DNA from: Thermogutta sp.
GTDB lineage: Bacteria; Planctomycetota; Planctomycetia; Pirellulales; Thermoguttaceae
Assembly: GCF_014359955.1 (NCBI RefSeq)
Contig: NZ_JACIYL010000068.1
Span: 1-10,404, forward strand
Length of the DNA: 10,404 bases
Reading direction: 5' to 3'
Both the position numbers and the translations under genes were made by a program. This document shows, piece by piece, positions 1 to 7,511 of the stretch (position 1 is the stretch's first letter; each line of letters starts with the position of its first letter). A model generated the notes under the pieces. It searched no databases. It had not been told where the DNA came from and was given only the letters and a program-made list of their open reading frames with translations.

Positions 1-270
1 CACGAGCACGTCGATTTTTCCGCGGGCATTGAGGATTTTCTCGACGACTTGCTGAATCCGGGCGACATCCCGGACGTCGGCTTGCTCGGCGTGAACCTTG
101 GCCCCCTCAGCACCGAGTTCGTTCACCACCGCTGCCGCTGCCAACTGGTTGGACTGATACAAAAACCAGACTTCCGCACCCTCCCGCGCCAGTTGAAAAA
201 CGCAGGCTCGCCCAATTCCTCGGGATCCCCCGGTTACCAAGGCAACCTTATCTTCAAACCGATGCTTCAT
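1..270 (-). CDS. fabG: 3-oxoacyl-ACP reductase-like SDR, 5' part only (cut by window edge)
   Basis: Ninety codons read leftward from an ATG at 270 to the window edge. The protein opens with the classical short-chain dehydrogenase nucleotide-binding fold: TGGSRGIGRA at residues 13-22 (TGxxxGxG motif), an ADVRD at 64-68 matching the SDR Asp-Val adenine-pocket motif, and it is cut at DVLV (87-90), exactly where the family normally continues with NNAG. The catalytic Ser-Tyr-Lys lie outside the window. FabG uses NADPH to reduce 3-oxoacyl-ACP in the cytoplasmic fatty-acid elongation cycle. The start is fixed because an in-frame TAA lies 42-48 bases upstream with no other ATG between; no strong Shine-Dalgarno is visible. 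It follows the fabZ-like gene on the same strand after 167 bp. SDR proteins are diverse, so the FabG assignment rests on overall resemblance plus the FabZ neighbour; another SDR reductase remains possible. Confidence 0.85.
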   Translation of the reverse strand, partial: MKHRFEDKVALVTGGSRGIGRACVFQLAREGAEVWFLYQSNQLAAAAVVNELGAEGAKVHAEQADVRDVARIQQVVEKILNARGKIDVLV

Positions 271-437
271 CTGTTGCGACCGTTCTCTGAAATGAGGGCA
301 TCGAATTTAATTCAAATCGTGCAACCGCTCGCGAAAAACGGCAGGTTCATCATCGTGGCATGCCCGGCCGTGAGCCTCACCCATTTTTGGCAAGATCACC
401 GCAAGCACCACACCGAAGCCAGGTTGGACTCTGGAAG

Positions 438-998
438 TCAGGTGCTTTTGAGCATGACCGACTGACCGCCCAACTGTGACCCCGCAGACGGATTCGTCTC
501 TTTGGCGGGTGTGCCGTTGGATAGTTTGCCACCACCCAGCAGCAGCCCCAGGAGTTTCCGCATATCTCTTTTTACCGAATCATCCAAGCTTGCGCAGGTG
601 GGATCGCGTTCAGCCAGGTTGTATCGCTCCATCACAAGACGCGCGCTGACGGTCGTTTTGCCATTGAGGATTCCCTCGGCCTGGACTTCGGTGAGCCGCC
701 CATCGTCTCGAATGATTTCCGCCCTGACCTGGAGCACCTGGCCCGGCTCTACAAATTGGCCAAAACGGACACGTTTCGCCTCTTTCAGTACCACGATGCT
801 GTGGGCAAAGTCTTCGGTTATTCGCACCAGCCATGCGGCGGCCTGAGTGAGGGCCTCCAGCATCAAAACGCCAGGCAAAACAGGAAAATTGGGAAAGTGG
901 TCCGCAAGATACTCTTCGCAAAGCGAGAGCGCTTTTACTGCGGTAATTTCTTTGCCAGGCTTGACGTCGATAATCCGGTCAACCAGTGAAAACCGCAT
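438..998 (-). CDS. fabZ: FabZ-type 3-hydroxyacyl-ACP dehydratase (hotdog fold)
   Basis: A 186-residue cytoplasmic protein. Residues 34-52 carry the FabZ/FabA-type signature: HFPNFPVLPG followed by VLMLEALTQ, giving catalytic His34 and Glu48. Family knowledge: these residues dehydrate 3-hydroxyacyl-ACP to trans-2-enoyl-ACP. The position usually occupied by Gly in HFPG is Asn37 here. The hotdog core (strands around VLKEAKRVRFGQFVEPGQVLQVRAE and the closing SARLVMERYNL) ends near residue 130-150, about the normal FabZ length; the remaining ~35 residues form a Gly/Ser/Lys-rich tail that looks disordered and is not typical. The ATG at 998 begins the conserved N-terminus (MRFSLVDRI); its ribosome site is weak. 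It is followed by the fabG-like gene on the same strand, consistent with a fatty-acid gene pair. A divergent FabZ-like paralogue acting in another acyl-chain pathway cannot be excluded. Confidence 0.88.
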   Translation of the reverse strand: MRFSLVDRIIDVKPGKEITAVKALSLCEEYLADHFPNFPVLPGVLMLEALTQAAAWLVRITEDFAHSIVVLKEAKRVRFGQFVEPGQVLQVRAEIIRDDGRLTEVQAEGILNGKTTVSARLVMERYNLAERDPTCASLDDSVKRDMRKLLGLLLGGGKLSNGTPAKETNPSAGSQLGGQSVMLKST

Positions 999-1091
999 GG
1001 CAAAACGGTCCGTCTGTGTGACAATGGTGCGTTTCGTCGGAGAATCACCGGGGCCTCACTCGCACCGTTGCGCGGAACTGTAAAAACATTG

Positions 1092-1120
1092 AGTATACAG
1101 GCCAGCCCTATTTGTCACAA
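1092..1120 (-). promoter_or_regulatory. Predicted sigma70-type promoter for the fabZ-like gene
   Basis: On the minus strand, TTGTGA (1115-1120, 4/6 to the -35 consensus) is separated by exactly 17 bases from TATACT (1092-1097, 5/6 to the -10 consensus). Transcription would begin near 1085, giving a leader of about 87 nt before the ATG at 998. This is a sequence match only; planctomycete promoters are not always consensus-like. Confidence 0.5.
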
Positions 1121-1470
1121 CCGTTGTTTCTTGCCCGCATTGTTTGGCTGTACAGAACTTCACGGGAACCACTTAATCGAGGGGGTTGGTTCCACCACAC
1201 AGGGTCAATTGCGGTGGATTCAAAGTCAGTCGGGCTTGAGTGCTCCGAGCTTGGATTGATTTTGCAGCAGCCACCCATCTCGGACGGACTTACCCCACGC
1301 GTGGAAGTCTATTGTCTACCAAAAATGTGATATCCGTTCGGCTGGTACAAGCTGCATATCCGATTCATCCCGCCAAATCCTCTAATCTAATTCAATCGCC
1401 CCGTCCGATACAGTCCTTGAGGGAAAGTAGCCGTCTTTCCACTTGGCGAGTTTGACTACTCCCTACTTCA

Positions 1471-1476
1471 GAGGAG
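1471..1476 (+). promoter_or_regulatory. Ribosome binding site of the DUF11-repeat gene
   Basis: GAGGAG sits 7 bases before the ATG at 1484, and fixes this start, which also begins directly with a signal peptide. Confidence 0.75.
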
Positions 1477-1483
1477 TGACGCG

Positions 1484-4030
1484 ATGAGGCTGAGCATTTT
1501 TTGCCTTTCGATCGTTTTGGCGTGCTCGCTGGGCCAGACTGTGGCATTGAGCGACACGTCGGATCGGCCTCTCGGACTGCTTGACCGAATCGAAAATTTC
1601 GGCGAAAAGCTTTTCTCTGGAATACGTCCGGCAAGAAAATCCCAGACCTCCGAGGCGCAAGCCGAGGCAGCGGAGCCGTCCTCTTCAAAACGGGCGGGTT
1701 CGGCTTTCGTTGACGAGGATGGTGCCCCGTTGACTCCCCGCCCCGATCCGCTTGTTAGTGGCAAGGCGTCCCCCGCCGCGGTCCCGGCGGATGCTCGTCC
1801 CACCAGTGGAGCGTCACCCACCGGGGCAGCGCTGCCAGCTCGATCGGGCGAGCCACATCTGGCTCAACCGGTCTTACAGGGGAATCCAAGGGATTCCAGC
1901 GGAAGTTCGGTGCCTCAATGGCCCACGCCGGCCGCTTCCACCAATGACACTCCTGCGCGCGCACCGCTCTACCAGCGGTTGATGGAGTACCGTCAATCCC
2001 CGTTTACCTCGGCCGGAACTGCGGCGACACCGCGGTCCGAATTGCCTCAGACTGCCGTCGCCGAGAATACGACCGGCCGCCAGCAGCCAGTTCGTTCCGC
2101 TCTACCGGAAGCGCCCGCGCCAGCAGGGACGAGCACAGCCAAGGCGGCCTCGCCGGATCAACCGAGCCAGCCACCGACGACATTTGCGGACCGGACAGGC
2201 AGACCTGATATGAACAGCCCGGCGATCGCTCGCGGTCGTGGGGAATTGGGCGGGGCGGTTACCTCGGAAAGCCGCGTCTGGCCGCAGACCGTGGCCGCGC
2301 GACCGGTGGAATCACCCTCAGTCCAATCGCAACGGCCGACGGGGGCGACGTCTCCGGTGGCACAGGCTCCGGAATCTGGGCAATCCTTGGTCCAAAACGG
2401 GTCGCGGGTGTCAGATACCTCCCGAGGCGTGACCCTCTCGCCCACCGTAAACATTGCGGGCACACCAAGCGGGCAGGCTTTGACGGTCGCTGGCACGCAC
2501 TCTCCGACACCTGCCAAGCCACCGGTTTCCGTGCAGAACGGCAAAGATGTGGCGTCGGCAGCCCCAACACCTGCCCGGCCCACGGAACACCGGGTGTCTG
2601 GAACCGTTTCCGGCGTTCTGAGCGGTCCTGTTCTCGTTGTGAACGCGGTGGGGCCGAAAAGCATTACTTTGGGAAAACCCGGCAGTTACGAGATTCACCT
2701 GAAAAACCAGGGGGGAGCCGAGGCGAACGACGTCCGGGTAACCGTTGCGATTCCGCGATGGGCTGAAGTGGCCGGTTACGAAGCCTCGGCAGGGGATGCC
2801 GCAACAACACCCGATGCGAACGGCACCACCCTGGTTTGGACTCTGCCGACGGTGGGCGCAGGAAAGACGGAAAAGCTCTCTTTGGAGTTGATTCCGCGGG
2901 AAAGCCAAACAATTGATCTGGCCATTCAGTACACGTTCGCGCCGCCGCGGACGGAGACCAAAATCGAAGTGCGGGAGCCCAAGCTCCAGGTGGAAGTCGA
3001 AGGCCCGCACGAAGTCCTGTTCGGACGCTCCGAAGTCTATCGCCTGGTTGTCTCCAATGTCGGCACGGCCGACGCAGAAGACGTCACGGTTGCCATTCAA
3101 CCGCTGAACAAGGCGCAGAAGGAACCCATCACACAGCTCCTGGGCAATCTCGCGCCGGGACAGACACGTCTCATCGAACTGGAACTGGTCGCGCGAGAAA
3201 CCGGCAAGATGCTTTTGAGCATCGACGCCACGGCGGCGGGAAATATCACGGCGCACACGGATCACGAGATCGCCATCGTCAAGCCCGATTTGAGTGTGTC
3301 TCTCAGCGGTCCGAGTCTCCAGTTCGTGGGTCAAAACGACGAGTACGTTGTGACCGTGGAGAATCCCGGGACCGCGCCGGCGGAAAATGTACGGGTGCAG
3401 CTTCGTCATTCGAGTGCAGTCGAACCGGTTCGACGGGCTTTGCAAGGGGCCCGAATCGATGACCATCTCATTAGTTGGACAATCCCGACCCTTCCGCCCG
3501 GAGACAAGCAGAGTTTCCAGATACCCTGTCAGTTTCTGGCCGACGGTGAAGCACGCCTGATGGTGGAGGGGATGGCGGAAGGTGGACTGACGGCTCAATC
3601 GTCTTTGGTAACGGTTGTCCAGGCTGTGCCCAATCTGGTGCTTGATGTGGAGGGCCCGGGCCGTCCGCTCCCTGTTGGCCAGGAAGGGACGTACCGTATC
3701 GTGGTCGAGAACAAAGGAAGCAAGGCCGCGACCGACGTGTTTGTGGTCGGCTTTTTCTCGGAGGGGATCGAGCCTGTTGCGGCGGAGGGAACGCCCCACA
3801 AGATTCTGCCGGGTCAAGTGGTGTTTGACAAAATCGAGCAGATCGCTCCCGGCCAGAAACTTGTGCTGACCCTCCGGGCCCAGGCGCAACAGCCGGGGAA
3901 CCACATTTTCCGGGCGGAGGTTCGCTGCCCCAGTTCGGCGACGCAACTGGCTTTTGAGACGACCACCCATTACTTCGACCCGGCGATTGCCACGCGGCCC
4001 CCTGCGTCGCAGTCTTCGCAGGTTCGCTGA
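1484..4030 (+). CDS. Exported protein with four tandem DUF11/Ig-like repeats and long disordered linker
   Basis: 848 residues. Residues 1-22 form a Sec signal peptide (basic MRL, hydrophobic core ending near LGQTVALS). Residues 32-47 look like a short amphipathic helix. From about 48 to 380 the chain is rich in Pro, Ala, Ser, Thr and Gln, a disordered linker. Four related domains follow, at about 381-497, 498-599, 600-713 and 714-833. Each opens with a pattern like P-x-L-x-V-x-x-x-GP, then a glycine, Y-x-[IV]-x-[VL]-x-N-x-G and A-x-[DN]-V, as in DUF11 / CARDB-type beta-sandwiches. Domain starts include EPKLQVEVEGP (498), KPDLSVSLSGP (600) and VPNLVLDVEGP (715). Such modules are common in planctomycete surface proteins and are structural or adhesive rather than catalytic; no enzyme motif, LPxTG or C-terminal membrane anchor is seen. 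The gene stands alone, flanked by minus-strand genes. The exact role is unknown; cell-envelope attachment or scaffolding is the best guess. Confidence 0.85.
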   Translation: MRLSIFCLSIVLACSLGQTVALSDTSDRPLGLLDRIENFGEKLFSGIRPARKSQTSEAQAEAAEPSSSKRAGSAFVDEDGAPLTPRPDPLVSGKASPAAVPADARPTSGASPTGAALPARSGEPHLAQPVLQGNPRDSSGSSVPQWPTPAASTNDTPARAPLYQRLMEYRQSPFTSAGTAATPRSELPQTAVAENTTGRQQPVRSALPEAPAPAGTSTAKAASPDQPSQPPTTFADRTGRPDMNSPAIARGRGELGGAVTSESRVWPQTVAARPVESPSVQSQRPTGATSPVAQAPESGQSLVQNGSRVSDTSRGVTLSPTVNIAGTPSGQALTVAGTHSPTPAKPPVSVQNGKDVASAAPTPARPTEHRVSGTVSGVLSGPVLVVNAVGPKSITLGKPGSYEIHLKNQGGAEANDVRVTVAIPRWAEVAGYEASAGDAATTPDANGTTLVWTLPTVGAGKTEKLSLELIPRESQTIDLAIQYTFAPPRTETKIEVREPKLQVEVEGPHEVLFGRSEVYRLVVSNVGTADAEDVTVAIQPLNKAQKEPITQLLGNLAPGQTRLIELELVARETGKMLLSIDATAAGNITAHTDHEIAIVKPDLSVSLSGPSLQFVGQNDEYVVTVENPGTAPAENVRVQLRHSSAVEPVRRALQGARIDDHLISWTIPTLPPGDKQSFQIPCQFLADGEARLMVEGMAEGGLTAQSSLVTVVQAVPNLVLDVEGPGRPLPVGQEGTYRIVVENKGSKAATDVFVVGFFSEGIEPVAAEGTPHKILPGQVVFDKIEQIAPGQKLVLTLRAQAQQPGNHIFRAEVRCPSSATQLAFETTTHYFDPAIATRPPASQSSQVR

Positions 4031-4063
4031 GTTGCCGTGGCGGCGAAAGGTCCGGAGATTCAA

Positions 4064-4086
4064 CAAAAAGTCGCCCACAAGGGGCG
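4064..4086 (-). terminator. Intrinsic terminator of the DUF1080 / membrane protein unit
   Basis: On the minus strand, CGCCC (4082-4086) pairs with GGGCG (4072-4076) around a five-base loop CTTGT, followed after AC by a run of five T (4069-4065). It lies 33 bases past the stop of the small membrane protein and on the correct side for it. The stem is short but all G/C. Confidence 0.55.
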
Positions 4087-4118
4087 CGCTCCGACAAATC
4101 ACCGGAGGCAGAATGACG

Positions 4119-4436
4119 TTAGCGTCGGCCCACGAACATGCCGACCAGGAAGCCGACGACGGCAGCACCAGCAGAAACACCTCCCACTAACAACGGATCA
4201 AAAGAGAAGTAGTTCACAAGATAGCCAAACACGCTGGCCGCCAGGAGAAACACGGCCAAGCAGAGCAATCCGATCACGACCACCATCCGACGCAACATGC
4301 GCCGGATGAGCGCGAGTTGTTCCGCGATGTCATGATTGCTCGCGGGATTGGTCACTGAACGGTCGCCGGTTTCTTGACTCGCCATGGCTTCGACCTTTTC
4401 TGTACGGCCAGCGTGTCTCAATCCTCTGATGGCCAT
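4119..4436 (-). CDS. Small two-helix membrane protein, unknown function
   Basis: 105 residues from the ATG at 4436. I do not recognise the family. An N-terminal polar segment (to about residue 40) leads into a basic amphipathic stretch (IAEQLALIRRMLRRM, 37-51), a transmembrane helix at about 51-73, a short turn NYFSFDP, and a second, glycine-rich helix at about 82-102 ending in VGRR. This hairpin layout with a positively charged tail resembles many small inner-membrane proteins. An alternative ATG at 4385 (88 residues) has a better ribosome site (AAAAGG, 8 bases away) and would drop the first 17 residues, so the true start is uncertain. It begins only 11 bases after the DUF1080 stop codon and precedes a terminator, so the two genes probably share a transcript. 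That does not by itself establish a shared function. Confidence 0.65.
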   Translation of the reverse strand: MAIRGLRHAGRTEKVEAMASQETGDRSVTNPASNHDIAEQLALIRRMLRRMVVVIGLLCLAVFLLAASVFGYLVNYFSFDPLLVGGVSAGAAVVGFLVGMFVGRR

Positions 4437-4447
4437 CGTGTCTTTCT

Positions 4448-5221
4448 TTACGGCAACGTGATCAGCCGGAGACGGATATTGCGGTAGGCCACCGGCCCAT
4501 GGTCTCCCTGGAGCATGAGCGGTCCAAGCGGTTTTTCATCGTTAAAGTGCGAAGCTCTGGTAGGACCGGTGACTTCCACATTTTCGTGGATGAGAACGCC
4601 GTTGTGGATGACTTTGACGAAGCGGGCATTTTCGATCTTTTTGCCCGACGCATCAAATCGGGGAGCGCGGAACACAACATCAAAGGTTTGCCACTCTCCC
4701 GGCTTTTTGGCAGCGTTGACACGCGGGGCATGCCCCTCATAGCCGCCCTGCGGTCCCCACCGCTGATAAATGCCGCCGCAGTCGCTGTAGGTGGGTTTTT
4801 TCACACCCCAACTGTCGAAGATCTGAATCTCGTACCGTCCCTGAAAATACACGCCCGAGTTCGATCCCTTGGGGACCATGAACTCAATGTGGGCGATGAC
4901 GTCGCCATGTTCAATAACTGTGAAAAGGTCCACGGTTTTTCCGGAAGGACCGTTGTAGAGAACTCCCTGGCCTGGTTTCACCGCCAGTCGCTGGGGTTGC
5001 TGGGGATCCATGATGGCCTCGCCCACGATGGCCCATTCGCCGTGCGGCTCACGCCAGGCCGACAAATCCTCCATGCTAATGACGATCGTCTTCTCCCCGG
5101 TTGCCACTGGCGGTTGCGCTTCTTCCGAACGGCCGCCCGGCGGACTCAACAGGATTGCCAGAAAAGATCCGAGGAAAACGACCATCCTCGGTGGAGTAAA
5201 CCGGCCGCGTCGTGTCGTCAT
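4448..5221 (-). CDS. Secreted DUF1080 (3-keto-disaccharide hydrolase-like) protein
   Basis: 257 residues. The start at 5221 is chosen over a longer frame (ATG at 5257) because it has a strong GGGAGG ribosome site at the right distance and begins directly with an export signal: basic MTTRRGRF, then hydrophobic MVVFLGSFLAILLS (13-26). The mature part is a single DUF1080 jelly-roll domain, a concanavalin-like fold very abundant in planctomycetes. Diagnostic stretches are NSGVYFQGRYEIQIFDS (121-137), DCGGIYQRWGPQGG (147-160), GEWQTFDVVFRAPRF (175-189), HNGVLIHENVEV (206-217) and LMLQGDHGPVAYRNIRLR (235-252), in the usual order. Some DUF1080 members hydrolyse 3-keto-glycosides; whether this one is an enzyme or a carbohydrate-binding protein is not shown. 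It heads a probable two-gene unit, divergent from the MFS transporter, which suggests a link to sugar uptake. Confidence 0.9.
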   Translation of the reverse strand: MTTRRGRFTPPRMVVFLGSFLAILLSPPGGRSEEAQPPVATGEKTIVISMEDLSAWREPHGEWAIVGEAIMDPQQPQRLAVKPGQGVLYNGPSGKTVDLFTVIEHGDVIAHIEFMVPKGSNSGVYFQGRYEIQIFDSWGVKKPTYSDCGGIYQRWGPQGGYEGHAPRVNAAKKPGEWQTFDVVFRAPRFDASGKKIENARFVKVIHNGVLIHENVEVTGPTRASHFNDEKPLGPLMLQGDHGPVAYRNIRLRLITLP

Positions 5222-5227
5222 GATGCA

Positions 5228-5233
5228 CCTCCC
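5228..5233 (-). promoter_or_regulatory. Ribosome binding site deciding the DUF1080 start
   Basis: GGGAGG on the minus strand, 6 bases before the ATG at 5221. The upstream in-frame ATG at 5257 has no comparable site, and the RBS would lie inside its coding sequence. Confidence 0.8.
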
Positions 5234-5273
5234 GTTTGGTTTGCACAGAGTTGCCACTGCCGAACATTCGCCT

Positions 5274-5302
5274 ATTTAAAAGCACGGCTTGGGGTGCGTC
5301 AA
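5274..5302 (-). promoter_or_regulatory. Predicted promoter of the DUF1080 gene
   Basis: Minus-strand TTGACG (5297-5302, 5/6) and TTAAAT (5274-5279, 4/6) are 17 bases apart. Start near 5267 gives a leader of about 46 nt. An 11-base near-palindrome GTCACCGTGAC (5309-5319) lies just upstream of the -35 and could be an activator or repressor site, though this is only a guess. Confidence 0.5.
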
Positions 5303-5635
5303 CACGGCGTCACCGTGACCCATCTCCACTTTATGTGGAAACCTGTTAAGTGCCACGGGCGCAATGCGTTGGTACGGGCAATTCACGGCATTCCCTACCA
5401 GAGCCGTAGCCCGGGTGAAAATGGGGCCTCCAGTCTCTCCCATGGTTCGAATGCAACTGGGATGCTGGGTCGGCGTGGAGCCCGGGCCTGTGGCAGGGAC
5501 GCCTTCCCCGATATTCTTCGAAAACGGAGCGGCCCGCTTGTCGTGCCCGCTGAAACTTCTGGCCAAAATCTATCGAAGTCTGCGTGGTTTTCAGCCGGTG
5601 AAGCGAAAGGGAGGATGGGTCTGCAGGTGGCCTTC
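5303..5635. other. Unassigned stretch in the DUF1080/MFS divergent region
   Basis: Roughly 330 bp between the two promoters. The minus strand carries an open frame from 5566 to 5276 (TTG start, 96 codons; an internal ATG at 5443 would give 55 codons) whose stop codon lies in the DUF1080 -10 region. Codon third positions are moderately G/C-rich, but there is no ribosome site at either start. The stretch also has several small inverted repeats, such as TCCAC/GTGGA around TTTAT (5325-5339). It may be a short gene, a structured RNA or a dispersed repeat; the sequence alone does not decide. Confidence 0.4.
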
Positions 5636-5664
5636 TGGACAAACAGTTTGTTTTCACTCATAAT
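5636..5664 (+). promoter_or_regulatory. Predicted promoter of the MFS transporter gene
   Basis: TGGACA (5636-5641, 5/6) and CATAAT (5659-5664, 5/6) are spaced by 17 bases. Transcription would start near 5671, leaving a leader of about 82 nt that contains a small hairpin, TTGAG/CTCAA (5674-5690). Confidence 0.55.
5641..5653. promoter_or_regulatory. Inverted repeat inside the MFS promoter spacer, possible operator
   Basis: AAACA-GTT-TGTTT is a perfect 5-base inverted repeat lying between the -35 and -10 elements. A protein bound here would block transcription of the transporter. Short AT-rich inverted repeats also arise by chance. Confidence 0.3.
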
Positions 5665-5740
5665 CCCGTAACCTTGAGGTGGCAGCTCAAATGAGTGCCC
5701 GGGAATGCTGCGGTAAAGTGTTCGGAATCGGCTGAAAACA

Positions 5741-5746
5741 AAGGAG
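5741..5746 (+). promoter_or_regulatory. Ribosome binding site of the MFS gene
   Basis: AAGGAG, 6 bases before the ATG at 5753; it fixes the start. Confidence 0.75.
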
Positions 5747-5752
5747 CGAGGA

Positions 5753-7480
5753 ATGAGTGACGCCAACGCCACTGGCAGTCGCGAGAAGTGGTATCGGTTG
5801 CTGACAGGGTACCACTGGTTTGTCCTCATCGTGTGCACGGCCGGTTGGGCTTTTGACACCTTCGATCAGCAGCTTTTCAACCTGGCCAGGCAGCCGGCTA
5901 TTCGTGATCTTCTGGGAACCGCGACACCCGATGTCGTCAACTTTTACGGGGGCTTGGCGACAGCCATTATGCTCGTCGGGTGGGCGACCGGTGGGATCGT
6001 CTTCGGCATCATGGGTGACAAGATCGGCCGGGCCAAAACGATGGTGCTCACTGTGGCCTGCTACTCGTTGTTCACTGGGCTCTCCGCGTTCAGTTTCGGA
6101 TTGTGGGATTTTCTGCTGTATCGCTTTATTGCTGGCTTGGGGATTGGCGGTCAGTTTGGACTGGGGACGGCAATAGTTGCGGAAACTTTGCCGGATCGGG
6201 CGCGACCACACGCTCTTGGTTTTCTACAGGCTTTTTCGGCGCTGGGAAATATTTCCGCCGGAGTGGTCGGAATCGTGTTCTCACAGCTTTTGCTGGTGGG
6301 ATATATCTCCGGCCAGACGTGGCGGTGGATGTTCGGGGTGGGGGTTCTCCCGGCCGTGCTCATCGTTTTTATCATGTTCTGGCTGAAAGAGCCGGAACGC
6401 TGGAAGCAGGCGGTGGCAGAAGGAAAGGCCGGAAAGCAGAAAGCCGGCTCTCTGGTGGAATTGTTTGGTGATCCTCGCTGGCGTGTTCGTGCGATCGTGG
6501 GGATCATCCTCGCGGCAGCCGGTGTCATCGGTCTCTGGGGCATCGGGGTCTTCGGTGTGGATCTGGTGCAGTCGATCTTTCGGGCCAACATCACGCAGGA
6601 ATACCGAAAGCAGGAAGCCCATAAGCAGGATCAAGTGTTGGTGGCCCTTGTATTCCAGATGCCTGGGGCTGCGCAAAAGGTGGCCGACGCTGGGATTTCG
6701 CCCCGCGATCTGATCGGTGAAACTCCGGAGGATCATGACGCCCAGTATCTTTTGGCCGCCGCTTTAACGCTCGTTGCTCGAGGGGAACCGGCGACCATCG
6801 AGAACGCTTTGCGATTGCTTGATCAGCCGTGGACGGATGATGGTTCGGTGCTGGCGAAGCTCGACCGAAAGCGGCAACCTCAAACGGCGGCAGATCGGGA
6901 ACGTCGTCGCCGCTTTGTGATGGAGGCTGATATTTCCGGTGCGTCACTGGACGATCATATCGCGCGGGTCCAGGAGCGGACCAAAAATATCGGTGGGTAT
7001 GTACAGCGCTGGGGAAGCATTCAGCTCCTTTTATTCAATATCGGCGCGTTTTTCGGTATCTATGCGTTCAGTATGGTGACGGATAAGTTGGGTAGAAAGT
7101 GGACGTTCGCCATCTTTTTCCTGTTTGCGATGGTCGTCACAGCATTTGTCTTTCTAACCATGCGACGCTGGAGCGATGTCCTGTGGATGGCGCCCTTAAT
7201 GGGGTTCGCGCAGCTTTCTGTGTTCGGAGGCTACGCGATCTACTTCCCCGAACTATTTCCCACAAGGCTGCGGAGTACCGGTACATCGATGTGTTACAAC
7301 ATCGGCCGCTACGTATCCGCATTCGGGCCGTTCCTGCAAGGCTATCTGAGCGGCGTCGTCTTCGCCAACTTTGCGGAACCGATGCGGGTGGCGGGAGCCA
7401 CAATGTGTTTGTTCTTCCTTCTCGGAATTCTTGTACTTCCTTTCGCACCAGAAACCAAGGACCAGCCACTTCCAGAATGA
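5753..7480 (+). CDS. MFS transporter with large insertion between helices 7 and 8
   Basis: 575 residues; most MFS carriers are 400-480. Predicted helices: about 20-40, 61-85, 96-116, 118-143, 155-180, 190-212, 246-270, 418-440, 450-469, 475-498, 515-535 and 545-565. Motif A appears twice, after helix 2 ([12 protein letters not shown], 85-96) and in degenerate form after helix 8 ([10 protein letters not shown], 441-450), which fixes the two six-helix halves. [13 protein letters not shown] (498-510) resembles the equivalent motif of sugar and organic-acid symporters. Residues ~276-417 form a charged, helix-rich insertion on the side expected to be outside the cytoplasm, yet it contains RERRRRF (382-388). 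The substrate is unknown; sugar or organic acid by proton symport is likely from family resemblance. It is divergent from the DUF1080 gene, and a YjbQ gene follows on the same strand. The C-terminus (ETKDQPLPE) looks intact, so this is not a frameshift product. Confidence 0.88.
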   Translation: MSDANATGSREKWYRLLTGYHWFVLIVCTAGWAFDTFDQQLFNLARQPAIRDLLGTATPDVVNFYGGLATAIMLVGWATGGIVFGIMGDKIGRAKTMVLTVACYSLFTGLSAFSFGLWDFLLYRFIAGLGIGGQFGLGTAIVAETLPDRARPHALGFLQAFSALGNISAGVVGIVFSQLLLVGYISGQTWRWMFGVGVLPAVLIVFIMFWLKEPERWKQAVAEGKAGKQKAGSLVELFGDPRWRVRAIVGIILAAAGVIGLWGIGVFGVDLVQSIFRANITQEYRKQEAHKQDQVLVALVFQMPGAAQKVADAGISPRDLIGETPEDHDAQYLLAAALTLVARGEPATIENALRLLDQPWTDDGSVLAKLDRKRQPQTAADRERRRRFVMEADISGASLDDHIARVQERTKNIGGYVQRWGSIQLLLFNIGAFFGIYAFSMVTDKLGRKWTFAIFFLFAMVVTAFVFLTMRRWSDVLWMAPLMGFAQLSVFGGYAIYFPELFPTRLRSTGTSMCYNIGRYVSAFGPFLQGYLSGVVFANFAEPMRVAGATMCLFFLLGILVLPFAPETKDQPLPE

Positions 7481-7483
7481 CGA

Positions 7484-7511
7484 TCCGCGATAGAGAACTG
7501 ACCATCGCGGA
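7484..7511 (+). other. Strong hairpin just after the MFS stop codon
   Basis: TCCGCGAT (7484-7491) and ATCGCGGA (7504-7511) form a perfect 8-bp stem around a 12-base loop, starting 4 bases after the stop. No T-run follows, so it is not a canonical intrinsic terminator; a 3' mRNA-stabilising structure or Rho/processing-related hairpin would fit. Confidence 0.5.

Larger units (their letters stand above)
999..1483. other. Divergent intergenic region between fabZ-like and DUF11-repeat genes
   Basis: About 485 bp without a convincing gene. Short open frames (for example 1068-1259 and 1112-1330, plus strand) have no ribosome site and no recognisable protein character. The fabZ promoter lies at 1092-1120. 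I find no clear -35/-10 pair for the plus-strand gene at 1484, no tRNA-like fold and no strong hairpin. Confidence 0.5.

Noticed and set aside
1068..1330. Two overlapping plus-strand frames of 63 and 72 codons
   Set aside because: No ribosome site, no protein-like composition, and one crosses the predicted fabZ promoter.
2411..4180. 589-codon open frame on the minus strand
   Set aside because: It runs antisense to the DUF11-repeat gene and is Arg-rich with no recognisable domain. The plus-strand frame has a signal peptide, ribosome site and repeated domains, so this is its shadow.
5186..5221. Possible twin-arginine signal in the DUF1080 protein (TTRRGRF)
   Set aside because: The pair RR is not followed by the x-F-L-K pattern and the hydrophobic core is typical of Sec.
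4499..5671. 390-codon open frame on the plus strand
   Set aside because: It lies antisense to the DUF1080 gene and across both divergent promoters; no ribosome site or protein family character.
5395..5859. 154-codon minus-strand frame overlapping the MFS start
   Set aside because: It would cross the MFS promoter and ribosome site and has no family resemblance or ribosome site.
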